A DNA stretch of 22,500 bases, from positions 4,615,001 through 4,637,500 of the forward strand of contig NC_013037.1 in NCBI RefSeq assembly GCF_000023125.1. Reading direction: 5' to 3'. Origin of the DNA: Dyadobacter fermentans DSM 18053 (GTDB lineage: Bacteria; Bacteroidota; Bacteroidia; Cytophagales; Spirosomataceae). How positions within the stretch are numbered: position 1 is the first letter of the stretch; every line of letters begins with the position of its first letter. Made by a program: the position numbers and the translations under genes. The notes below the pieces were generated by a model that ran no database searches, was not told where the DNA came from, and was given only the letters and a program-made list of their open reading frames with translations. Positions 7,793 through 14,051 of the stretch are shown piece by piece.

Positions 7793-8182
7793 ATGCAGAG
7801 ATTTAAACTGTTTTTGCTTGCTTCCATGGTCCTATTCAGCACCATGTCGTTTGTTTCACCATCCAATCCACCTAAAAAAATGCTGCGCCACGTTGTTCTT
7901 TTCAAATTCAAGGATTCTTCAACGCCTGCTCAGATCAAAGAAGTGGAAGATGCATTCAGAAAACTTCCCTCGAAAGTGAAAGAGGTGAAAGGATTTGAAT
8001 GGGGTACCAACAACAGCCCCGAAGGACTGGCACAAGGTTTCACACACGTGTTTTTCGTGAGCTTCGACAGCGAAGCCGGCCGCGAAGTGTACCTGCCTCA
8101 TCCTGAGCACAAAGCATTTGTAAAAGTCCTGGAACCACACCTGGACAAAGTATTGGTTGTTGACTACTGGACACAGGAATGA
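7793..8182 (+). CDS. Dabb (stress-responsive alpha/beta-barrel) domain protein, predicted secreted
   Basis: This 129-residue protein has an N-terminal signal-like segment (1-21, KLFLLASMVLFSTMSF) and a Dabb ferredoxin-like domain from about residue 31 (LRHVVLFKFKD, then GFTHVFFVSFDSEAGREVYLPHPEHKAF, ending VLVVDYW). Dabb proteins are small dimeric barrels; some act in stress responses or as small-molecule enzymes, but this subfamily has no assigned reaction that I know. An internal ATG at 7880 would give a cytoplasmic form beginning MLRHVVLFKF, the usual start of unexported Dabb proteins. The gene overlaps trpA by 4 nt (ATGA), so trpA translation may depend on it. No Trp-pathway role is established. 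Confidence 0.88.
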   Translation: MQRFKLFLLASMVLFSTMSFVSPSNPPKKMLRHVVLFKFKDSSTPAQIKEVEDAFRKLPSKVKEVKGFEWGTNNSPEGLAQGFTHVFFVSFDSEAGREVYLPHPEHKAFVKVLEPHLDKVLVVDYWTQE

Positions 8183-8982
8183 ACCGCATTATAAATCTTT
8201 TTCAGAACTCTAATACCGACGGCAGCGGGTTACTGAACGTGTATTTCACGGCCGGTTTTCCCGAGCTGAACGATACCCGGCGCGTGTTGCAGGCATTGCA
8301 GGATGGCGGCGCGGACCTCGTGGAAATCGGAATGCCTTATTCCGATCCCGTGGCCGACGGCGAGACGATCCAGCAAAGCAATGACCGCGCATTGGAGAAT
8401 GGCATGTCCGTTCGCGTGCTTTTCGATCAGTTGCAGGGCATGCGCGAGACGATCACCGTGCCGGTGCTGCTCATGGGTTATATCAACCCGGTGTTGCAAT
8501 ATGGCATCGAGGCGTTTTGTGCTAAATGCGCGGAGGTTGGCGTGGACGGGCTCATCCTGCCCGATATGCCGATGGATGTGTATTTGGATGAGTACAAATC
8601 GATCTTCGACGCGCACGGCTTGCTCAATATCTTTCTGGTGACGCCGCAAACTTCCGAGAAACGCATCCGCCAGATCGATGAGGTGAGCGAAGGGTTCATC
8701 TACACTGTTTCCTCAGCAAGCGTTACCGGGTCCAAGTCGGGCGTGAGCGGGGATATGCAGTCGTATTTCGAAAGACTCGATGCGATGAACCTCCGCAATC
8801 CGCGGCTGATCGGCTTTGGTATCAAAGACCACGACACGTTCGTGAAGGCTTCGAGCCACGCCGCCGGCGCGATCATCGGCAGCGCGTTCATCCGCGTGTT
8901 GCAGGAAAGTACCGACCTTGAAAATGACATCAAAACTTTCGTAAGGGACGTAAAACGCTCATCCGAGCCGATTCCGGCCTAA
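8179..8982 (+). CDS. trpA: Tryptophan synthase alpha chain
   Basis: TrpA cleaves indole-3-glycerol phosphate to indole and glyceraldehyde 3-phosphate and channels indole to TrpB. The 267-residue TIM barrel keeps the catalytic Glu49 and Asp60 at the same numbers as the Salmonella enzyme (LVEIGMPYSDPVADG, 47-61). DGLILPDMP, the phosphate-site stretch YTVSSASVTG, GFGIKDHD and GAIIGSAFI are present. It is the last gene of the operon; its start lies in the stop codon of the Dabb gene, and a strong terminator follows about 50 nt downstream. Confidence 0.97.
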   Translation: MNRIINLFQNSNTDGSGLLNVYFTAGFPELNDTRRVLQALQDGGADLVEIGMPYSDPVADGETIQQSNDRALENGMSVRVLFDQLQGMRETITVPVLLMGYINPVLQYGIEAFCAKCAEVGVDGLILPDMPMDVYLDEYKSIFDAHGLLNIFLVTPQTSEKRIRQIDEVSEGFIYTVSSASVTGSKSGVSGDMQSYFERLDAMNLRNPRLIGFGIKDHDTFVKASSHAAGAIIGSAFIRVLQESTDLENDIKTFVRDVKRSSEPIPA

Positions 8983-9032
8983 TTTCGCCGCGCAGCGGGC
9001 GATTTCAGAAACGCTTCAGGCATCAATTTTGT

Positions 9033-9066
9033 ACAAACAATCCGACACCGGGTTGTTTGTTTTTTT
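9033..9066 (+). terminator. Rho-independent terminator of the trp operon
   Basis: ACAAACAATCCG (9033-9044) pairs with CGGGTTGTTTGT (9049-9060), 12 bp with one G-U pair, around a 4-nt ACAC loop, followed by six T residues. It lies 50 nt after trpA and 18 nt before the next start codon, and separates the operon from the following gene. Confidence 0.9.
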
Positions 9067-9083
9067 ATATATCAACGTTGCCT

Positions 9084-9824
9084 ATGAAAACCACTATTTG
9101 CTTACTCATCGTCCTCATATGCAGCGTATATACGCCGGCATCCGCTCAGTTCAATTTCGACGTCGAAGGCGGCCTCATTTTGGGCACCAGTTACAATAAA
9201 GTACAAATTCCGAGCGGAACCGGAACGCGCGTGAATCTCCCAGACGAACTGAAACTGGACCAGAGTGCGTTCTATCGTATTCGTGCGGGGTACCGGATCG
9301 GTAACCGGCACAACATCTCCGCGTTGTTCGCACCGCTCACGATCCACTACCGCGGGTCGCTCGATCAGAGCACAAATTTCAACAACAACACCTTTCTCCC
9401 CGGCCAGCCGCTCAATGTCGACTACCGGTTCAACTCGTACCGGCTTACCTATCGCTACGATTTTTTTGCCAATGGCAAGTGGCGGGTAGGGGCGGGGCTC
9501 ACCGGCAAGGTCCGCGATGCCGACATCCGTTTTAAGAGCGAGTACGCCGATACGCATTACGACAACCTCGGCTTTGTGCCGCTCATTAATTTTTACGCTT
9601 CCTGGAAACCGGCCTATCACTGGACCATCATCCTCGAGGGCGACGCACTCGCAGCGAAGCAGGGACGCGCCGAGGATATCTTCGGCGGCATTGCCTATAA
9701 CTTCAATAATACCGTTGGCATCAAGCTCGGCTACCGCATGCTCGAAGGCGGGGCGGACAATGACAAGATTTATAATTTCAACTGGATCAACTATGCATCG
9801 GCTGGGTTACTGATTTCGCTGTAA
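9084..9824 (+). CDS. Predicted outer-membrane beta-barrel protein
   Basis: This 246-residue protein begins with a signal peptide (MKTTICLLIVLICSVYTPASA, cleavage likely before QFNF). The rest alternates polar and hydrophobic or aromatic residues in strand-length runs, for example SAFYRIRAGYRIG, YRLTYRYDFF, WRVGAGLTGKV, INFYASWKP and AGLLISL at the end. That fits a small outer-membrane barrel of about 8-10 strands. I cannot name a family or ligand. The start at 9084 is chosen because an upstream in-frame TTG lies inside the trp terminator, and the signal peptide begins exactly here. A hairpin follows 12 nt after the stop. Confidence 0.8.
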   Translation: MKTTICLLIVLICSVYTPASAQFNFDVEGGLILGTSYNKVQIPSGTGTRVNLPDELKLDQSAFYRIRAGYRIGNRHNISALFAPLTIHYRGSLDQSTNFNNNTFLPGQPLNVDYRFNSYRLTYRYDFFANGKWRVGAGLTGKVRDADIRFKSEYADTHYDNLGFVPLINFYASWKPAYHWTIILEGDALAAKQGRAEDIFGGIAYNFNNTVGIKLGYRMLEGGADNDKIYNFNWINYASAGLLISL

Positions 9825-9835
9825 ACGCAAATGGG

Positions 9836-9878
9836 ATCCGGTGCTGCCATTTGAAATACAAATCCGGCAGCACCGGAT
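9836..9878 (+). terminator. Long hairpin after the outer-membrane protein gene, possible terminator
   Basis: ATCCGGTGCTGCC (9836-9848) and GGCAGCACCGGAT (9866-9878) form a perfect 13-bp stem. The stem continues inward as ATTTG (9849-9853) with CAAAT (9859-9863) across a CC bulge. It starts 12 nt after the preceding stop codon, as a terminator would, but no U-run follows on either strand. It may instead stabilise the 3' end of the mRNA. Confidence 0.55.
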
Positions 9879-9963
9879 GTGGAGCCTGCAGGTGTGACGA
9901 TACCCAGACTTTTCAGCATTCTCTGGGGTAATGTGATGGAAATTCGCTATATTTCTTTGTTTT

Positions 9964-9977
9964 CTGCGCGTGCGCAG
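9964..9977. repeat. GC-rich inverted repeat upstream of the DUF4175 gene
   Basis: CTGCGC (9964-9969), GT, GCGCAG (9972-9977) is a perfect 6-bp-arm repeat in an otherwise mixed 225-nt intergenic region, about 70 nt upstream of the next start codon. It could be an operator or a small RNA hairpin. The only promoter-like string nearby is TAATTTTTG at 9995-10003, one base longer than the TAnnTTTG consensus. Confidence 0.35.
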
Positions 9978-10048
9978 CGCGTGTGAGCATTCGGTAATTT
10001 TTGTGGACCGCATGCGTTATAAAACTTCACAGTTATACCTAAACCACT

Positions 10049-13000
10049 ATGGCTCCTTTCACTACCTCAATGGAAGGCCTGTTGCTACGCATTCAGGAAT
10101 ACCGTCAGAAATATTATCAGAACCAGCTGCTCAAAGGCGCGATCTTTTCGATCGGTCTGCTACTCACTGTGTTTCTGTTTTTCAATACCATCGAATACTT
10201 CGGGCGGTTTAGCTCGCTGGTGCGCGGGATGCTGTTTTTCGGCTTCCTCGCCGTGCTGGTGTTTTCGTTCGTGCAATGGGTGATCCAGCCATTGATCCAT
10301 TTGTATGGGTTAAGAAAACCGCTTTCCGACGAGCAGGCCGCATTGCAGATCGGGCAGTATTTTCCTGAGGTGGGAGATAAGCTCGTAAATACATTGCAGC
10401 TCCGGAATTTGACCGGCATGCAGTCGGATCTCATTGAGGCGAGTATCCGGCAGAAGTCGAGCCAGCTGCTGATTGTCCGCTTTTCGGATGCCATTCGTTT
10501 TAATGAGAATAAAAAAAGGCTGAAATACGCGGTGTACCCGCTGGCGGCCATTGCGGTGATTCTGCTTTTTAACCCCTCATTCTTCTCTTCCAGCTCCGAG
10601 CGCATTATCCATTTCCAGAAGAATTATACCTATGCTCCGTTCTCATTTGAGGTTCAAAACAAGAGCTTGAAAGCATTTCGAAATGAGGATTTTATATTAA
10701 AATTAAAGCTGCAAGGCGAGGCATTACCATCGGCCGTTTACCTGGTGCAAAACGGGACGCGGTTTAAGCTGACGCAGGAAAGCGCCAAGGATTTTTCCTA
10801 CACATTTAAAAACCTGCAGCGCGACGTTGCATTCTCTTTCGACGCGGCGGGCTATGCTTCGGAACAGTACCGCATTGTAGTGAACGAACGACCGTCCCTG
10901 CTGTCATTTGATGTGAATCTGCATTACCCTGCGTATTTGAACAAACCTTCGGAAGGACTGAATAATGTAGGAAATCTCTCGGTGCCGGAAGGCACGACGA
11001 TAGAGTGGAATTTCAATACCAATTCTACCAAAGCACTGGCCATTAAATTTGAAAACGATTCGGCATTATACACCGCAAAAGAGCGTGACGGCGATCACTT
11101 CGAGATCCGCCGGACAGTCCGAAAATCAGCCCAGTATCAGGTGAACCTGAAAAACGACCAGACGACCAATTCTGATAAGATCGGCTATTTCATCAATGTG
11201 ATCCCCGACAAATACCCGGTGATGAACCTGGAAAATTTCCAGGACACTACATTGTATAATTACCTCGTGCTGGGCGGGTCGATCAGCGACGATTATGGGT
11301 TTTCACAGTTGCGGATGTTCTATTCGGTGAAAAGAGCGAACGAAGACAACCCCGCCGCGCCGAAAAGCATTCCCATTCCATTTAACAAAACCGTCAATAC
11401 CCAGAGCTTCTTTTTCCAATGGTATGTGGACAGCCTGCAACTCGCGCCGGGCGACAAGATCGAGTATTATGCCCAGGTGTGGGATAACGACGGCGTGAAT
11501 GGCGCGAAAAGCGCGCGCTCGCGGTCGATCCAGTTTACGGTTCCGTCCAAAGATCAGCTCGAAGCGGAGGTGAGAAAATCGGAGCAGGAAACGGAAAACC
11601 AGATGCAGTCGGCGATGAAAAAGGCGCAGAGCCTGCAAAAGGACATTGAAAACCTGGATAACCGTTTGAAAAGTAACAAAGAGCTCGATTTCAAAGAGCA
11701 GAAGCAGATTGAAGAAGTGCTGCGCAAGCGTGAGGATTTGATGAAGGAATTGGAGGCTTTGAAAGAAAAGCATCAGAACGCAAATGAAAAGGCGCGGCAG
11801 TTCAACCAGCAGAGCCCCGAGTTGCAGGCGAAGATCGAGCAGTTGCAGAAGCTCATGAACGATCTCATGGACGAGGACACCGAAAAGCTGTACAAGGAGC
11901 TGAAAAAGTTGTTGGAACAAAAACAGAGCGAACGGATGTCGACCATGCTCGAAAAGCTCCGCAACAAGGAAAATAACCTCGAGAAAGAACTGGAACGGAC
12001 GATGAAGCTCTTCAAGCAAATGCAGATGGAGCAGAAAATGGAAAACCTGGCCGAAAAACTGAACGATCTGGCGGATAAGGAAGAAGAACTCGCCGAAAAA
12101 TCGGAACAGAACGATAAGAACAAGAACGCCGACGATAAGCAAGGCAAAAACCAGGACTTGAAAAAGCAGCAGGAACAGATCCAGAACGATTTCAAAAAAG
12201 CCCAGGAAAACAGCAAGGAGCTGGAAGAAATGGCGATGGAGCTCGAACAGCAACTCGACACGAAGGAAGAGGAGCAAAAAAACGCTTCTGAGCAGATGGA
12301 ACAGAGCAAGCAGCAGCTCGACAAGCAACAGAACCAGAAAGCATCCCAGAGCCAAAAAAATGCGGCAAAATCGATGAAGAAAATGGCGCAGTCGATGCAG
12401 GAAAATATGGAGTCTGCTGAAATGGAGCAGATGCAGGAAAATATGGACGCATTGCGAGACATTCTGGAAAACCTGATCACATTATCCTTTGATCAGGAGA
12501 CCCTGATGAAAGACTTCCGCGGCGTGAGCCTGCAAGACCCGCGCTTTGTGAAACTCGGCCAGCAACAGCTGAAACTGAAAGACGACGCGAAGATCGTCGA
12601 GGATAGCCTGTATGCATTGGCCAGCCGCGTGGTGCAGATCCAATCGTTCATCACGCGCGAGCTGAATGACATGAAATCGTACATGAACGAAAGCGTGAAG
12701 AGCATCAAGGACCGGCAGATCAATGTAGCGACCTCGAAGCAGCAATTTGCGATGACGTCCATGAACAACCTCGCCTTAATGCTGAGCGACGTGTTTAACC
12801 AAATGCAACAGCAAATGGCGATGGCCATGCCCGGCGCCGGCAAGGGCAAAAAGGGCAAGCAGAAAGGCGACCAGCCAAGCCCCGGCGAAATGCAGCAGCA
12901 ACTGAACGGCCAGATGAAGCAACTCGGGCAGGGTAAGGAAGGGCAGGGTAACCAGTCGGAACAGCTCGCCAGAATGGCCGCGCAGCAGGCCGCGATCCGT

Positions 13001-13390
13001 AAGATGATCCAGCAATTGATGGAGCAGCAGAAAGGCACGGAGCAGGGCAAGCAGTTCGGCAAGGAATTGCAGGATATCTCCGACAAGATGGATGAAACCG
13101 AAACCGACCTGGTTAACAAACGAGTGACGCCGGAGCTGATCAAGCGCAACCAGGAGATCACCACGCGTCTGCTGGAATCGGAGCGGGCGATGAAAGAGCA
13201 GGACGAAGACGAGCAGCGCAAAGCCCAAAGCGCGAAGCAGCAGCCAAAACAACCGCCGGCAGCATTCGAAAAGTACATTCGTGAGAAGGAGAAGCAAACC
13301 GAGCTGCTCCGCACGATTCCTCCGACATTCTCACCATTCTACAAGCGTGAGGTAGACACCTACTTCCGTAAATATCAGGCCAAGAACTGA
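10049..13390 (+). CDS. DUF4175-family membrane protein with long coiled coil
   Basis: This 1113-residue protein has three predicted membrane helices near the N-terminus (about 30-48, 58-78 and 158-176). A mainly beta periplasmic-type region (about 180-500) follows, then a long Glu/Lys/Gln-rich coiled coil (about 505-805), a globular helical part, a Gly/Lys/Gln low-complexity linker near 925-960 (PGAGKGKKGKQKGD) and a charged C-terminal helix. The pattern fits the Bacteroidota DUF4175 family, whose function is not known to me; it is probably anchored in the inner membrane. The coiled coil creates a 350-codon open frame on the opposite strand, which is a composition artefact. The start at 10049 is the first ATG and leaves the first membrane helix intact. 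Confidence 0.85.
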   Translation: MAPFTTSMEGLLLRIQEYRQKYYQNQLLKGAIFSIGLLLTVFLFFNTIEYFGRFSSLVRGMLFFGFLAVLVFSFVQWVIQPLIHLYGLRKPLSDEQAALQIGQYFPEVGDKLVNTLQLRNLTGMQSDLIEASIRQKSSQLLIVRFSDAIRFNENKKRLKYAVYPLAAIAVILLFNPSFFSSSSERIIHFQKNYTYAPFSFEVQNKSLKAFRNEDFILKLKLQGEALPSAVYLVQNGTRFKLTQESAKDFSYTFKNLQRDVAFSFDAAGYASEQYRIVVNERPSLLSFDVNLHYPAYLNKPSEGLNNVGNLSVPEGTTIEWNFNTNSTKALAIKFENDSALYTAKERDGDHFEIRRTVRKSAQYQVNLKNDQTTNSDKIGYFINVIPDKYPVMNLENFQDTTLYNYLVLGGSISDDYGFSQLRMFYSVKRANEDNPAAPKSIPIPFNKTVNTQSFFFQWYVDSLQLAPGDKIEYYAQVWDNDGVNGAKSARSRSIQFTVPSKDQLEAEVRKSEQETENQMQSAMKKAQSLQKDIENLDNRLKSNKELDFKEQKQIEEVLRKREDLMKELEALKEKHQNANEKARQFNQQSPELQAKIEQLQKLMNDLMDEDTEKLYKELKKLLEQKQSERMSTMLEKLRNKENNLEKELERTMKLFKQMQMEQKMENLAEKLNDLADKEEELAEKSEQNDKNKNADDKQGKNQDLKKQQEQIQNDFKKAQENSKELEEMAMELEQQLDTKEEEQKNASEQMEQSKQQLDKQQNQKASQSQKNAAKSMKKMAQSMQENMESAEMEQMQENMDALRDILENLITLSFDQETLMKDFRGVSLQDPRFVKLGQQQLKLKDDAKIVEDSLYALASRVVQIQSFITRELNDMKSYMNESVKSIKDRQINVATSKQQFAMTSMNNLALMLSDVFNQMQQQMAMAMPGAGKGKKGKQKGDQPSPGEMQQQLNGQMKQLGQGKEGQGNQSEQLARMAAQQAAIRKMIQQLMEQQKGTEQGKQFGKELQDISDKMDETETDLVNKRVTPELIKRNQEITTRLLESERAMKEQDEDEQRKAQSAKQQPKQPPAAFEKYIREKEKQTELLRTIPPTFSPFYKREVDTYFRKYQAKN

Positions 13391-13418
13391 TCACACGCCC
13401 ATTTTGTTGGGCTAGGGT

Positions 13419-13475
13419 AGGGGATAGCGTTAACTCTTTTTAACAGGGGGTTTTGACACGCTATCCCTTGTTTTT
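13419..13475 (+). terminator. Terminator-like stem after the DUF4175 gene
   Basis: GGGATAGCGT (13421-13430) pairs with ACGCTATCCC (13458-13467), 10 bp, extendable by two weaker pairs outward. The loop is long, 27 nt, and TTGTTTTT follows. It lies about 30 nt after the stop codon. The large loop makes it weaker than the other terminators here. Confidence 0.6.
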
Positions 13476-13498
13476 CATGTTCTTAATGACAGACTTCG

Positions 13499-13506
13499 TA
13501 AGTTTG
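13499..13506 (+). promoter_or_regulatory. Candidate -7 promoter element for ybeY-mnmG
   Basis: TAAGTTTG matches the TAnnTTTG -7 consensus of Bacteroidota exactly. It lies downstream of the preceding terminator and 77 nt upstream of the ybeY start. No good -33 TTTG is seen at normal spacing. Confidence 0.45.
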
Positions 13507-13583
13507 TAAATTATTTACGATCAAATATTTAAATATCATGCATCGTTCGTCGCTTGATGGACGATGGTGCGTGGCTATCAAAC

Positions 13584-13997
13584 ATGGTAAGTTTCTTCTC
13601 GGAAGACATTGATTTTAAGGTAGTTAATCCGTTAAAAACAAAAAAATGGCTTAAAAACGCCTCAAATTCAGAAGGTTATGAGGTATCGCAGCTGAATTAC
13701 ATATTCTGTTCCGACGAGTACCTGCTTGAAATCAATAAACAATATCTCGACCACGACTATTTCACTGACATCATTACGTTTGACAACAGTGAGGAAGACA
13801 ACCAATTGGAGGGGGATATTTACGTTAGTGTAGACAGGGTACGTGAAAACGCAGCAACGTTCCACACCGATTTTGACACAGAAATGCGCCGTGTGCTCAT
13901 TCACGGGCTGCTCCACCTCGCCGGTCATGACGACACGAGTGAAGCGCTTAAAACGGCCATGAGGGCTAAAGAAGATGAGTATCTTAGGCTGTTCTAG
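13584..13997 (+). CDS. ybeY: Endoribonuclease YbeY (16S rRNA maturation)
   Basis: YbeY is a single-strand endoribonuclease involved in 16S rRNA 3'-end processing and ribosome quality control. The 137-residue protein has YFTDIITFD, the upstream GDIYVS strand, and the metal motif HGLLHLAGHDD, with His107 and His111. In enteric YbeY the third ligand is His five residues later; here that position is Asp117, which as I recall is common in Bacteroidota, and His115 replaces the usual Tyr. The start is placed at ATG 13584 (MVSFFSEDIDF), matching how family members begin; in-frame starts at 13554 and 13557 would add ten residues that do not look conserved. It is followed by mnmG after 54 nt. Confidence 0.92.
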   Translation: MVSFFSEDIDFKVVNPLKTKKWLKNASNSEGYEVSQLNYIFCSDEYLLEINKQYLDHDYFTDIITFDNSEEDNQLEGDIYVSVDRVRENAATFHTDFDTEMRRVLIHGLLHLAGHDDTSEALKTAMRAKEDEYLRLF

Positions 13998-14001
13998 TTA
14001 A

Positions 14002-14017
14002 ATTTCCACGTGGAACA
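14002..14017. promoter_or_regulatory. parS-like palindrome upstream of mnmG
   Basis: ATTTCCACGTGGAACA contains the perfect 12-bp palindrome TTCCACGTGGAA (14004-14015). It differs from the ParB-binding parS form TGTTCCACGTGGAACA only at its first and third bases. Its right half is a perfect parS half-site. It lies about 4.5 kb from the DnaA-box cluster. parS sites normally lie near the origin, often around gidA/gidB/parAB. Identification is by motif and context only; parAB are not in the window. CACGTG elsewhere in the window lacks this flanking match. Confidence 0.55.
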
Positions 14018-14031
14018 CTTTAATTAAAGTG
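14016..14031. repeat. Perfect 16-bp palindrome abutting the parS-like site
   Basis: CACTTTAATTAAAGTG reads the same on both strands over 16 bases. It begins one base after the end of the 12-bp palindrome at 14004-14015 and ends 20 bp before the mnmG start. This could be an operator for mnmG or part of a composite site. No family is recognised. Confidence 0.6.
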
Positions 14032-14051
14032 GTTTAACAAGTAGTAATTAT

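Noticed and set aside
7919..8140. Minus-strand small frame opposite the Dabb gene
   Set aside because: It is a shadow of a recognised domain on the + strand with no context of its own.
9057..9083. Upstream TTG start for the outer-membrane protein
   Set aside because: It falls in the trp terminator stem and would place nine residues before a well-formed signal peptide.
11303..12355. A 350-codon open frame on the minus strand opposite the DUF4175 gene
   Set aside because: It is the reverse complement of a Glu/Lys/Gln coiled coil, giving a Leu/Phe-rich low-complexity product with no domain. The + strand protein explains the sequence.
13554..13583. Earlier TTG/ATG starts for ybeY
   Set aside because: The extra residues are not typical of YbeY, whose N-terminus matches MVSFFSEDIDF at 13584.
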